Assembly (NCBI GenBank): GCA_018780645.1
Contig: JADMJJ010000007.1
Location: 62,001-126,000 of the forward strand
Source: Burkholderiaceae bacterium
Lineage (GTDB): Bacteria > Pseudomonadota > Gammaproteobacteria > Burkholderiales > Burkholderiaceae_C
Length of the DNA stretch: 64,000 nucleotides
Direction: 5' to 3'
The translations under genes were made by a program, and so were the position numbers. Below, in pieces: positions 1 through 11,047 of this stretch; position 1 is the first letter of the stretch; every line of letters begins with the position of its first letter. The notes under the pieces were generated by a model, which ran no database searches, was not told the DNA's origin, and saw only the letters and a program-made list of their open reading frames with translations.

Positions 1-246
1 GATGCGCGCCTTGCCGTCGGCCTGCAGCGCCTGGCGCTGGCGGTAGGCGATGTTCTCGGTGGTGCTGGACGGCACGCGCACGCCGCCGTGGAAGCGCGCC
101 ACCAGGCCGGCCTCTGCCATGCGCTGCACATCGCGGCGCACTGTCTGCAGTGTCACCCCGAACTTGTCGGCCAGTGCCTCGACGCTGACCGAACCGCGGG
201 CGCGCACCTCCTGCAGCAGATCGTTCTGACGGGGATTGGGAATCAT
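1..246 (-). CDS. DeoR/GlpR-family transcriptional repressor (N-terminal part, cut by window edge)
   Basis: Reading leftwards from an ATG at 246, the 82 visible codons encode a DeoR-type winged helix: a start like MIPNPRQNDLL followed by VEALADKFGVTLQTVRRDV, the characteristic recognition helix of DeoR/GlpR regulators. The C-terminal sugar-phosphate sensor domain lies outside the window. The gene is divergent from glpD and the glycerol transporter genes, which is the classical arrangement for a repressor answering to glycerol-3-phosphate. The family call is secure; the GlpR role is inferred from position. Confidence 0.85.
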   Translation of the reverse strand, partial: MIPNPRQNDLLQEVRARGSVSVEALADKFGVTLQTVRRDVQRMAEAGLVARFHGGVRVPSSTTENIAYRQRQALQADGKARI

Positions 247-303
247 GGAACGAGAGTGTAGGGGGCTGCCGGGCGCACCATTTTGGCGTTAAGGCGAGCC
301 TAA

Positions 304-322
304 AGCGAACCCAAACGAATCG
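304..322. promoter_or_regulatory. Possible GlpR operator half-site region
   Basis: The glpR-glpD spacer holds AGCGAACCCAAACGAATCG, whose first half (AGCGAACC) recurs at 389 inside a palindrome. Repeated GCGAAC elements in a divergent DeoR-controlled spacer suggest repressor sites. This is inference from repetition and position. Confidence 0.4.
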
Positions 323-387
323 TATCGAGGGAAAACCCTGGCATTAATCGCACCAAAACGCGTTAAAAAGAAAAAAGAAGAACACAA

Positions 388-407
388 TAGCGAACCGAAA
401 TTCGCTA
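388..407. promoter_or_regulatory. Palindromic operator candidate upstream of glpD
   Basis: TAGCGAACCGAAATTCGCTA has 7-base perfect arms (TAGCGAA / TTCGCTA) around a 6-base centre. It lies directly upstream of the glpD ribosome binding site (GGAG near 409) and its left arm repeats the element at 304. The best guess is a GlpR repressor site overlapping the transcription start. Confidence 0.5.
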
Positions 408-419
408 CGGAGACAGCCT

Positions 420-2075
420 TTGAGTGCCCAACTCGACCCTCAGTCCAACGCGCCCGATGCCTACGACCTGCTTGTCGTCGGCGGCGGCATCAATGGCGCC
501 GGCATCGCCCGCGACATGGCCGGCCGGGGCTGGAAGGTGCTGCTGGTCGAGCGCGATGACCTGGCCTCGCACACCTCGTCTTCGTCGACCAAGCTGATAC
601 ACGGCGGGCTGCGCTACCTTGAGTACTACGAGTTCTCGCTGGTGCGCAAGGCCTTGCAGGAGCGCGAGGTGCTGCTGAAAAGCGCGCCCCACATCATGTG
701 GCCGCTGCGTTTCGTGATGCCCCATGACGCGGCGATGCGCCCGGCCTGGATGATCCGTATCGGCCTGTTCATGTACGACCATCTGGCCCGTCGCGAGGTG
801 CTGCCGGGCTCCAATGGCGTCGATCTGCGCAGCAGCCCGCTGGGCGCGCCGCTGAAGTCGCAATACACCCGGGGCTTTGTCTATTCCGATGGCTGGGTGG
901 ACGACGCCCGCCTGGTGCTGCTGAACGCACTGGACGCGCAGCGACATGGCGCGACCATATTGACGCGCACCGCCTGCGTCGAGGCGCAGCGCGATGCCGA
1001 GGGCTGGACGGCCACCTTGCAGAATGCTCACCAGGAAACGCTGGGCCGCCCCGAGTTTCCTGGCTCCCCCTCGGAGGGGCGGACGCCGCAAGGCGGCGGC
1101 CTTGGGGGCGCTCAGGGAAACAAGAGAACCATCCGTGCCCGGGCGCTGGTCAATGCCGCCGGCCCCTGGGCCGAGTCATTCCTGCGCGGCGTGGCGCGGC
1201 CGGCGCGGGGCGAGACACTGGCCACCAAGAGCCTGCGCCTGGTCAAGGGCAGCCACATCATCGTGAAACGCGCCTTCGAGCACGACCACGCCTATATCTT
1301 CCAGAACCCCGACAAGCGCATCATCTTCGCCATCCCCTACGAGCGCGACTTCACGCTGATAGGCACGACCGACGTCGAGCTGCAGGGTGATCCCGGTGTG
1401 GCACGCATTGCCAGCGACGAGCAGGCGTACCTGTGCGAGCAGGCCTCGCGCTATTTCAAGAAGGCGATCAGCAACGACGATGTGGCCTGGAGCTATGCCG
1501 GCGTGCGCCCGCTGCTCGACGATGCCTCGGGCGATCCGTCGGCCGTGACCCGCGACTATCTGCTCGAGCCGAACAAGGATGGCGCGCCGCTGCTCAGCGT
1601 CTGGGGCGGCAAGATCACCACCTTCCGCAAGCTGGCCGAGGATGCTGCCGATCTGCTCGGCGACATGCTGGGTCAGCGCCGTGCGGCCTGGACGCAGGCT
1701 GCCTTTCTGCCTGGCGGTGACCTGTCCGGCTGGATAGGCGCGGCGCAGCGCCCCGACACTGACTTCGAGCGCTTTGTGGCCGCCGTCGGCGCCCGCCATC
1801 CCTGGCTGCCGAGCGACGTGGCCCGCCGCTGGGCCCGGGCCTACGGTTCGCGCATCGATCATCTGATCGGCGCGGCGGCTTCACGCGGTGAACTCGGTGC
1901 TGAGGTGGCCCCCGGCCTGTACGAGATCGAGCTGCGCTATCTGCAGCGCGAGGAATGGGTGCTCAGCGCCGACGATGTGCTGTGGCGGCGCTCGAAGCTG
2001 GGCCTGCACTACACCGAGGCCCAGCGCGAGGCGGTGAAGCAATGGATGACCACCAATCAAGGAGCGGCCGCGTGA
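420..2075 (+). CDS. glpD: Aerobic glycerol-3-phosphate dehydrogenase
   Basis: Membrane-associated FAD enzyme that oxidises sn-glycerol-3-phosphate to dihydroxyacetone phosphate and passes electrons to quinone. The Rossmann motif GGGINGAG is at residues 21-28, followed by the family segment TSSSSTKLIHGGLRYLE. The start is TTG at 420: a GGAG lies 7 bases upstream, and the next ATG would remove the FAD motif. At 551 residues it is longer than the ~500-residue E. coli enzyme. Much of the excess is a Gly/Pro-rich stretch at about residues 207-233, encoded by an inserted dispersed repeat (1040-1116). The reading frame stays open and the conserved RALVNAAGPWAE resumes at once. First gene of the glycerol operon. 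Confidence 0.95.
   Translation: MSAQLDPQSNAPDAYDLLVVGGGINGAGIARDMAGRGWKVLLVERDDLASHTSSSSTKLIHGGLRYLEYYEFSLVRKALQEREVLLKSAPHIMWPLRFVMPHDAAMRPAWMIRIGLFMYDHLARREVLPGSNGVDLRSSPLGAPLKSQYTRGFVYSDGWVDDARLVLLNALDAQRHGATILTRTACVEAQRDAEGWTATLQNAHQETLGRPEFPGSPSEGRTPQGGGLGGAQGNKRTIRARALVNAAGPWAESFLRGVARPARGETLATKSLRLVKGSHIIVKRAFEHDHAYIFQNPDKRIIFAIPYERDFTLIGTTDVELQGDPGVARIASDEQAYLCEQASRYFKKAISNDDVAWSYAGVRPLLDDASGDPSAVTRDYLLEPNKDGAPLLSVWGGKITTFRKLAEDAADLLGDMLGQRRAAWTQAAFLPGGDLSGWIGAAQRPDTDFERFVAAVGARHPWLPSDVARRWARAYGSRIDHLIGAAASRGELGAEVAPGLYEIELRYLQREEWVLSADDVLWRRSKLGLHYTEAQREAVKQWMTTNQGAAA
1040..1116 (+). repeat. Dispersed palindromic repeat, copy 1, in frame inside glpD
   Basis: The segment runs from GCTGGGCCGCCCCGAG through a CCCCCTCGGAGGGG core to TTGGGGGCGCTCAG. 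It matches the copy at 38808-38880 at both ends and in the core, and the copy at 60070-60133 in the core. It is translated in glpD as a low-complexity G/P/S insert. Such GC-rich palindromic repeats are common between genes in Burkholderiales; an in-frame coding copy is less usual. Confidence 0.8.
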
Positions 2076-2094
2076 TGCGTTCGAAGCAGCAGCC

Positions 2095-3167
<1,073 letters not shown>

Positions 3168-3168
<1 letters not shown>

Positions 3169-4252
3169 TGGCCCGCATCGATCTGGACCTGGCCCATGCC
3201 TATGGGCCCAACCCCCAGCAGGACAGCGACTACGCGCTGCTGCCGCTGAAGATGACGTTTGCCGACGGCGGCGCCTATGCGCTGCTGGGCCCCTCGGGCT
3301 GTGGCAAGACGACGATGTTGAACATCATGTCCGGGCTCTTGCAGCCCTCGCATGGCACGGTGAAGTTCGACGGTGTCGATGTCACCGCTGCGTCACCGCA
3401 GGCGCGCAATATCGCCCAGGTGTTCCAGTTCCCGGTGATCTACGACACGATGACGGTGGCCGAGAATCTCGCCTTCCCGCTGCGCAATCGCAAGGTGCCG
3501 GAGGCGCAGATCAAGCAGCGCGTCGGCGTGATCGCCGAGATGCTGGAGATGAGCGGCCAGCTCGACCAGCGCGCCGCCAACCTCAGCGCCGATGCCAAGC
3601 AGAAGATCAGCCTCGGCCGTGGCCTGGTGCGCTCCGATGTGTCGGCCGTGCTGTTCGACGAGCCGCTGACGGTGATCGATCCGCACTTGAAATGGCAGCT
3701 GCGCCGCAAGCTCAAGCAGATCCACCACGAGCTGAAGCTGACCCTGATCTACGTCACCCATGACCAGGTGGAGGCGCTGACCTTTGCCGATCAGGTGGTG
3801 GTGATGACGCGCGGCCGCGCCGTCCAGGTGGGCAGCGCCGAGGCCCTGTTCGAGCGCCCGCAGCACACCTTCGTCGGCCACTTCATCGGCTCGCCGGGCA
3901 TGAACTTCCTGCCCGTCATCGCCAAGAACGGCCAGCTGCAGATCGCCGGGCAATTCCTGACCCTGGACAAGGGCCTGCCTGCTTTTGCCAATTTGCCGGA
4001 AGGCGATCTGAAGCTGGGCGTACGCCCCGAGTATGTGGCGCTGACCGCTGCCGGAGCGCCGGGCGCGCTGCCGGTGCAGGTGACCCAGGTGCAGGACATC
4101 GGCACCTATGTGCTGGTGACGGCCCGCATCGGCGAGCAGGTGCTGAAGGCGCGGCTGGCGCCCGACCAGACCCAGCCCAAGTCGGGCGAGCAGGCCTGGT
4201 TCCAGGTGCTGGGCACGCACAGCTGCTTTTACAAGAATGAGGAGTTGCTGGC

Positions 4253-4256
<4 letters not shown>
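3168..4256 (+). CDS. glpT: Glycerol ABC transporter ATP-binding subunit GlpT (ABC type)
   Basis: Second ATPase of the glycerol importer, 362 residues; not the unrelated MFS glycerol-3-phosphate antiporter also called GlpT. Walker A is GPSGCGKT (41-48), Walker B VLFDEP (161-166), and the switch histidine is present (IYVTHDQVEA, His198). The ABC signature is degenerate, with LSADAKQK (139-146) in place of LSGGQQQR. Paired with GlpS, which has the signature but no switch His, this predicts one complete and one degenerate composite ATP site. A TOBE-like C-terminus is present. The stop overlaps the glpP start (ATGA). Confidence 0.88.
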
Positions 4257-5957
<1,701 letters not shown>

Positions 5958-5967
5958 GGACCTTGCG

Positions 5968-5996
5968 GGACAGACCTTGCGCAGCAAGCTCTGTCC
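5968..5996 (+). other. Intercistronic stem-loop between glpQ and glpU
   Basis: GGACAGA pairs with TCTGTCC, and inside it CTTGC pairs with GCAAG around a GCA loop, with one C/C mismatch. No T-run follows, so it is more likely an mRNA processing or 3'-end protection element than a terminator. Confidence 0.6.
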
Positions 5997-6016
5997 TCAA
6001 CTGACTGGAGGTAGTT

Positions 6017-6325
6017 GTGTTTGACTGGATGGTTTGGACCACCCCGGTGGCCGTCTTTTTTACTTGCATTGCCCTGATGCTTGTGGGCATGACGGTGTGG
6101 GAAATCAAGTCGCCGACGACGATGCGCAAGGGTTTTCTGCCTATGCAGACGACGCGCGGCGACCGGCTCTTTGTGGGCCTGTTGACGGCGGCCTATATCA
6201 ATCTGATCTTCATTGGCCTGGCCGGCAAGTTCATGGCCTGGTTCGGGCTGGAGCAGGAGCCCAGCATCTGGATCAGCTTCGTGCTGTCGATGTTCGCCCT
6301 GGCCTTCGTGATGAAGAAGGGTTAG
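6017..6325 (+). CDS. glpU: Small membrane protein GlpU (DUF2160 family)
   Basis: A 102-residue protein starting at GTG 6017, chosen because a strong GGAGG lies at 6007-6011. It has two to three hydrophobic segments (an N-terminal VAVFFTCIALMLVGMTVW, a central helix and a C-terminal helix ending MKKG). Its size, its position between the permease and binding-protein genes and its sequence fit the DUF2160 'GlpU' proteins found in glycerol ABC operons. Its function is unknown; an accessory role in the membrane complex is only a guess. Confidence 0.8.
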   Translation: MFDWMVWTTPVAVFFTCIALMLVGMTVWEIKSPTTMRKGFLPMQTTRGDRLFVGLLTAAYINLIFIGLAGKFMAWFGLEQEPSIWISFVLSMFALAFVMKKG

Positions 6326-6340
6326 CTTATCTCGGGAATC

Positions 6341-6363
6341 CGGCCCGGAGCTTCCCCGGGGCC
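6341..6363 (+). other. Intercistronic GC-rich hairpin between glpU and glpV
   Basis: CGGCCCGG pairs with a downstream CCGGGGCCG arm (one bulged G) across a short loop. There is no T-run. Such hairpins often separate transporter membrane genes from the highly expressed binding-protein gene and adjust message stability; that role is inferred. Confidence 0.45.
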
Positions 6364-6416
6364 GTGGTCACCCTCGCTGCATTGGGGAGGCAAATGAAAA
6401 CAGGAGACGAGACATC

Positions 6417-8147
6417 ATGAGAATGCACTACACAGCACTGGCCCTGGCGGCCGCGTGCGCGGTGGCGGGCCATGCATGGGCCGGCGAGGCGGAAGCCAGG
6501 AAATGGGTGGACAGCGAGTTCCAGCCCTCGACCCTGACCAAGGACCAGCAGATCGCCGAGATGAAATGGTTCATCGACGCGGCCAAGAAGCTGCAGGCCA
6601 AGGGCGTGAAGGAGATCTCGGTTGTGTCCGAGACCATCACCACGCACGAGTACGAGAGCAAGACGCTGGCCAAGGCCTTCACCGAGATCACCGGCATCAA
6701 GGTCAAGCACGACCTGATCCAGGAAGGCGACGTGGTCGAGAAGCTGCAGACCTCGATGCAGTCGGGCAAGTCGATCTACGACGGCTGGATCAGCGACTCC
6801 GACCTGATCGGCACGCACTACCGCTACGGCAAGATCATGAACCTGACCGACTATATGGCCGGCGCAGGCAAGGAGTGGACCAATCCCGGACTGGACATCA
6901 AGGACTTCATCGGTACCAGTTTCACCACGGCTCCCGATGGCAAGCTCTACCAGCTGCCCGACCAGCAGTTCGCCAATCTGTACTGGTTCCGCGCCGACCT
7001 GTTCGCCCGCGAGGATCTGAAGACCAAGTTCAAGGCCAAGTACGGCTACGACCTGGGCGTGCCGCTGAACTGGAGCGCCTACGAGGACATCGCCGCCTTC
7101 TTCAGCGAAGACGTCAAGACCATCGACGGCAAGCCGATCTACGGCCACATGGACTACGGCAAGAAGGACCCGTCCCTGGGCTGGCGCTTCACCGATGCCT
7201 GGCTGTCGATGGCCGGCACGGCCGACATCGGCATCCCCAACGGCATGCCGGTCGATGAATGGGGCATTCGCGTGGCGGCCGACAAGTGCACGCCGGTCGG
7301 CGCCTCGGTCAGCCGCGGCGGCGCGACCAACTCGCCGGCGGCCGTCTATGCGCTGACCAAGTATGTGGACTGGATGAAGAAGTACGCACCGAAGGAGGCC
7401 TCGGGCATGACCTTCGGCGAGGCCGGCCCCGTGCCCGCCCAGGGCCAGATCGCGCAGCAGATCTTCTGGTACACCGCCTTCACCGCCGACATGACCAAGC
7501 CCGGCCTGCCGGTGGTCAATGCCGACGGCACGCCGAAGTGGCGCATGGCCCCCGGCCCGAACGGCCCGTACTGGAAGCAGGGCATGCAGAACGGCTATCA
7601 GGACGTGGGCTCCTGGACCTTCTTCAAGGACCATGACGCCAACAAGGTGGCCGCGGCCTGGCTCTATGCCCAGTTCGTCACCGCCAAGACGACCTCGCTG
7701 AAGAAGACCATCGTCGGCCTGACGCCGATCCGCGAGTCCGACATCCGCTCCAAGGCGATGACGGACATGGCGCCCAAGCTGGGCGGCCTGGTCGAGTTCT
7801 ATCGCAGCCCGGCCCGCGTGGCCTGGACGCCCACCGGCACCAACGTGCCCGACTATCCGAAGCTGGCCCAGCTGTGGTGGAAGAACGTTGCCCAGGCCGT
7901 CACCGGCGAGAAGACGCCCCAGGGCGCGATGGACAATCTGGCCGAGGAAATGGACCAGGTGATGAGCCGCCTGGAGCGCGCCGGCATGGCGCAGTGCCCG
8001 CCCAAGCTGAACAAGAAGGAAGACGCCAAGAAGTGGCTCTCCGACAAGGGCGCGCCCTGGGCCAAGCTGGCGAATGAAAAGCCCAAGGGCGAGACGATTG
8101 CCTATGACAAGCTGCTGAATGCCTGGAAGGACGGCAAGGTGCGCTGA
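6417..8147 (+). CDS. glpV: Glycerol ABC transporter periplasmic binding protein GlpV
   Basis: A 576-residue family-1 solute-binding protein with a signal peptide (MRMHYTALALAAACAVAGHAWA, cleavage after AWA). It is larger than typical sugar-binding proteins, as GlpV-type glycerol receptors are. It captures glycerol in the periplasm for GlpP/GlpQ. The start is ATG 6417 with a GGAGA upstream; an in-frame ATG at 6423 is a weaker alternative. It is the last gene of the operon, followed by a strong terminator. No glpK (glycerol kinase) gene is present in the window; it must lie elsewhere. Confidence 0.9.
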   Translation: MRMHYTALALAAACAVAGHAWAGEAEARKWVDSEFQPSTLTKDQQIAEMKWFIDAAKKLQAKGVKEISVVSETITTHEYESKTLAKAFTEITGIKVKHDLIQEGDVVEKLQTSMQSGKSIYDGWISDSDLIGTHYRYGKIMNLTDYMAGAGKEWTNPGLDIKDFIGTSFTTAPDGKLYQLPDQQFANLYWFRADLFAREDLKTKFKAKYGYDLGVPLNWSAYEDIAAFFSEDVKTIDGKPIYGHMDYGKKDPSLGWRFTDAWLSMAGTADIGIPNGMPVDEWGIRVAADKCTPVGASVSRGGATNSPAAVYALTKYVDWMKKYAPKEASGMTFGEAGPVPAQGQIAQQIFWYTAFTADMTKPGLPVVNADGTPKWRMAPGPNGPYWKQGMQNGYQDVGSWTFFKDHDANKVAAAWLYAQFVTAKTTSLKKTIVGLTPIRESDIRSKAMTDMAPKLGGLVEFYRSPARVAWTPTGTNVPDYPKLAQLWWKNVAQAVTGEKTPQGAMDNLAEEMDQVMSRLERAGMAQCPPKLNKKEDAKKWLSDKGAPWAKLANEKPKGETIAYDKLLNAWKDGKVR

Positions 8148-8183
8148 ACCGCTTTTATCCGCCTTCAACAGCCTGAAAGCACG

Positions 8184-8219
8184 ACGGCCGCATCGCCCCC
8201 AGGGGCGGTGCGGCCGTTT
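8184..8219. terminator. Strong terminator after glpV
   Basis: ACGGCCGCA pairs with TGCGGCCGT, extended inward by CGCCCC/GGGGCG, and is followed by a short TTT. It ends the glycerol operon and may also serve the convergent PEP-CTERM gene. Confidence 0.85.
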
Positions 8220-8239
8220 GCCTTGTCCGAGCTTGGTGT

Positions 8240-8890
8240 TCAGCCGCGGCGGCGCCGGGCCAAGCCCAGCAGGCCCAGGCCGGCGAGCATCAGTGCATAG
8301 GTGCCGGGCTCGGGTACGGCGGTGACGGTGATCGCGTCGACAAAGGGACCCGCATCCGAGTAGGCGAACGAGGTGCTCTGAAAGCCCAGGGTGCTGTTGG
8401 CGCTCACGGCCTGCACCAGGAAGGAGTGGGCCTCCCAGCGGTTGTTGCTCCACTTGTCGCCGGGCAGGTGCAGATAGCTCGCGCTGTCGGCCACACCGCC
8501 ATTCCACAAGGCGTTCAGCGTCTTGCTGCCGCCGCTGGTGCTGCCGTTGGGCCCGGCATTGCCGGACATGTAGTAGTCGATCCGGTACCACTGGCCGGCG
8601 ACGGTATCGAAGCTCTGGCTGATGCGGCCGGGGCCCTGGGTGCCGTTCAGGTCCACAAACCAGTCGCCGTCCTGGGCCGGGCCGACGACATCGCCGCCAC
8701 CGGCATATCCGGCCTTCACATACTCGATATTGGCCAGGCTGACGGTCCAGCTATTAGCCGTGTTGCCGCTGTTCACCGACTGGATGAAGCCGGCCGCGCC
8801 GGACTCCAGGCTGCCGTTGGTCAGCGGTGCGGCCTGTGCCGAGGCGGCGAGGCTGAGCGCCAGGATGAGGGCGAGGCGAGTGGGCTTCAT
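8240..8890 (-). CDS. PEP-CTERM protein with a choice-of-anchor C / DUF642-like domain
   Basis: The start at 8890 is preferred over the longer ORF because AGGAG precedes it and a signal peptide (KPTRLALILALSLAASAQA) follows directly. The 216-residue product has a secreted beta-rich domain (NGSLESG..., DGDWFVDLNGT) typical of choice-of-anchor C / DUF642 proteins. It ends in the sorting tag VPEPGTYALMLAGLGLLGLA plus Arg-rich tail. The tag is recognised by exosortase (EpsH/XrtA), which processes such proteins for the cell surface or exopolysaccharide; no exosortase is encoded in this window. Confidence 0.88.
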   Translation of the reverse strand: MKPTRLALILALSLAASAQAAPLTNGSLESGAAGFIQSVNSGNTANSWTVSLANIEYVKAGYAGGGDVVGPAQDGDWFVDLNGTQGPGRISQSFDTVAGQWYRIDYYMSGNAGPNGSTSGGSKTLNALWNGGVADSASYLHLPGDKWSNNRWEAHSFLVQAVSANSTLGFQSTSFAYSDAGPFVDAITVTAVPEPGTYALMLAGLGLLGLARRRRG

Positions 8891-8994
8891 GGGGGTCTCC
8901 TGACGCAGTGGGTGAGCGATAGGCTCGGCAAACCCCATCCTAAGAACTGCGTGCCGGGCCGGTAACCCCGCAAACAGGGGGCTCACTTCGGATA

Positions 8995-9393
8995 TCAATC
9001 ACGCGGGCCGATTCGCAACTCGGCATAGCCGGTGGCGGCATCGAACTCGCGCGTGAACTGCCAGTCCGGCAGCAGGGCCAGCAAGACCTCGGCCGTGGTG
9101 CGTACCGTGCAGCCGGCCATCACATGCCCGCCGACCACCCGGCCGGTTGCATCAGCCACACTCATATGCAGATGCACGCCTTCGGGCGACAGGCTGCCAG
9201 CCAAAGTCAGGATCTCGACCTCCCCATCGATGGCGTGGAAGTCCTCGGCCCCGGCCAGTCGCAAGCGCGTCTGCGACAGGCTGCCGATGCCGGACAGCAC
9301 AAAGGCCGCCTGGCAGCCCTGGGCTTGCAGCACAGCCCGCAACGCAGTGCGCAGGTCGTCGCCGGGGAGCAGGCGCAGGGGAAGGGGTTTCAT
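8995..9393 (-). CDS. PPC/DUF296 domain protein
   Basis: A 132-residue single-domain protein. The sequence (LLPGDDLRTALRAVL, GIGSLSQTRLRLAG, EILTLAGSLSP, HLHMSVADATGRVVGGHV) matches the PPC/DUF296 fold, in which plant AT-hook proteins carry the same domain. Prokaryotic members are stand-alone, usually trimeric, with conserved histidines like the HLHMSV motif seen here. Biochemical role unknown; I see no clear Shine-Dalgarno and no operon partner. Confidence 0.85.
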   Translation of the reverse strand: MKPLPLRLLPGDDLRTALRAVLQAQGCQAAFVLSGIGSLSQTRLRLAGAEDFHAIDGEVEILTLAGSLSPEGVHLHMSVADATGRVVGGHVMAGCTVRTTAEVLLALLPDWQFTREFDAATGYAELRIGPRD

Positions 9394-9463
9394 GGGCGGG
9401 AGACTAGCGCAGATCGCAGGCGAACCCTCAAGCCCGCGCCCACTGCATCACCCAATTCTCCTG

Positions 9464-9997
9464 TCAGCTCTTGCCATCGTCGCGCGACACCGCCTGGAAC
9501 CAGCGGCAGGAGGTGGGGGTGATCCGGTCCCAGACGCCGCGCACGATGATGGGCTTGTCGGCATCGGTCTCATCACTGTCCCAGGTGCCGCGGCCGTCGA
9601 CAAAGCTGCCCCAGGCTGGCGGCGGGGTCAGCACGCCGCTCTTGGCATTGACCCAGTAGTCGGCCCAGAGCTTGCGTTCGACGTCGAGCATGCGCAGGCC
9701 CATGCCGCTGAAGTTGCGCGCCGGTATGCGCAGCTCCTCGACGCTGATGACACCGCCCAGAATGCCATGGACCGTGGCCTCGCTGTCGAACTCGTCCCAG
9801 GTGCCGTCTTTCCAGCGCCGGTTCTTGATCTTCCAGTGGCCGCTCAGGAAATCGAAGTCGCCGGGCTTGCCGGTGGCTTGGGGTGCGACGGCGGCGGCGC
9901 TGGCGCTGTTCAGCGTGGCCGAGCCGCTGGCGGCCAGGCCGGCGGCCAGTTGCAGCACGGTGCGGCGTTGAACATCGGTGGCGGTGGCGTTGTCCAT
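9464..9997 (-). CDS. Exported DUF1579-like protein, probable target of the adjacent WYL regulator
   Basis: The start at 9997 is supported by AGGAG upstream. The 177-residue product begins with a Tat/Sec-like leader containing QRRTVLQLAAGLAASGSA. The mature part opens with FDFLSGHWKIKNRRW, the F-x-F-x-x-G-x-W start of DUF1579-like beta-barrel proteins, and the gene at 49095 is a distant relative. It lies 61 bases downstream of a WYL regulator in the same direction, suggesting co-regulation. Biochemical function is not known. Confidence 0.6.
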   Translation of the reverse strand: MDNATATDVQRRTVLQLAAGLAASGSATLNSASAAAVAPQATGKPGDFDFLSGHWKIKNRRWKDGTWDEFDSEATVHGILGGVISVEELRIPARNFSGMGLRMLDVERKLWADYWVNAKSGVLTPPPAWGSFVDGRGTWDSDETDADKPIIVRGVWDRITPTSCRWFQAVSRDDGKS

Positions 9998-10058
9998 GAG
10001 AGCTCCTCTAGTGGTGGAGCCTGGATGCTGCGCCGCCAAAGCTGACATCGAAGGTCAG

Positions 10059-11042
10059 CTATTCGCTGTAAAGCCTGTTCAGGTTCAACACGGCCTGTCG
10101 CAAGGCCGTGCGCAGCTCGGGCGGCTCCAGCGCCTCGACGTCCGGCCCCAGGCGCAGCAACTCGCCCACCGCCGCTTCGAACGACTCGATCGGGATGCGC
10201 AGGCGCTGCCAGCCCTTGGCATCGGGCGGCTGCGCCGCAGCAACGGCCCGGGCCATGGCATGGCTCTGCCTGGCCAGCTCGCGCAGGCCGGCGGGCCGCG
10301 CCCGCACCACGGCGCTTCCGGCCTGCATGCGGGCCTCGAAGTCGCGGGCGAAGGCCTCCCAGTAGCGCTTCAGCTCGAAGTCGGGCGGCGGTGGCGGGCC
10401 TGGGCTGTCCTGCACCGTCAGCGCCACGATGCTGGCCACCCGGTAGGTGCGTGCCTGCCCTTCGTTGGCGGCCACGAAGTACCAGAGCCCGCCCTTGAGC
10501 ACCAGTCCCAGCGGCGCCACCTCGCGCTCCACCGGGCCCTTCCAGCTGTCATAGCGCATCCAGACGCAGTGCTGCAGCCACACCGCTGCCGCCAGCTCTG
10601 GCAGCAGGCCCTGCTCATCGGGTCCCTGGTACCAGGCAATCGGGTCAAGGTGGAAGCGCGAGGCCACCTGTTCGGCCTCCTGCCGCGCCGCCGCGGGCAG
10701 GGCGGCCAGAAGCTTCAGCCGTGTTGAGTCCAGCGCGCCGCCCAGTCCCAGCTGGTCGGCAGCGAAGGGCACGCCGGACAGGAAGAGGCTTTGCGCCTCG
10801 GGCCGGTCCAGCCCGGTGAGCCGTGTGTGATAGCCATCACGCAGCGCAAAGCCGCCATGGCGCCCCTTTTCGGCATAGATGGGCACGCCCGCGGCGCTGA
10901 GCGCATCGATGTCGCGATAGATGGTGCGCGCCGAGACCTCGAAGGCCTCGGCCAGGGCGGCGGCCGATAGCCGTCCCTGCGTTTGCAGCTTGAGCAGGAT
11001 GGACAGGAGGCGGCTGGCTTGCATGGGGGCAGCCTGCCACAA
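10059..11042 (-). CDS. YafY-type HTH-WYL transcriptional regulator
   Basis: 327 residues in the full ORF; a start at Met7 (11024, MQASRLLSIL) is equally likely. The N-terminal HTH_11 domain is clear (RLSAAALAEAFEVSARTIYRDIDAL), and the middle and C-terminus hold the WYL ligand-binding domain (KGGLWYFVAANEGQARTYRVASI). It belongs to the one-component YafY family, which commonly regulates an adjacent small gene; here that is the DUF1579-like gene downstream. An inverted repeat, TGACA-N5-TGTCA, lies just upstream and suggests autoregulation. Confidence 0.88.
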   Translation of the reverse strand: MWQAAPMQASRLLSILLKLQTQGRLSAAALAEAFEVSARTIYRDIDALSAAGVPIYAEKGRHGGFALRDGYHTRLTGLDRPEAQSLFLSGVPFAADQLGLGGALDSTRLKLLAALPAAARQEAEQVASRFHLDPIAWYQGPDEQGLLPELAAAVWLQHCVWMRYDSWKGPVEREVAPLGLVLKGGLWYFVAANEGQARTYRVASIVALTVQDSPGPPPPPDFELKRYWEAFARDFEARMQAGSAVVRARPAGLRELARQSHAMARAVAAAQPPDAKGWQRLRIPIESFEAAVGELLRLGPDVEALEPPELRTALRQAVLNLNRLYSE

Positions 11043-11047
11043 ATGGC

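Noticed and set aside
1040-1116. Frameshift or pseudogene in glpD
   Set aside because: The frame stays open through the insert and conserved GlpD sequence resumes directly after it.
1396-1413. TGGCACG...TTGC sigma-54-like match
   Set aside because: The spacing is too short and it is in the middle of glpD coding sequence.
6327-8591. 754-residue minus-strand ORF
   Set aside because: Shadow of glpV on the opposite strand, with typical Arg/His/Gly/Leu-rich antisense composition.
8891-8994. Sigma-54 promoter for the PEP-CTERM gene
   Set aside because: A GGCACG element is present on the minus strand but the -12 GC at the right spacing is missing.
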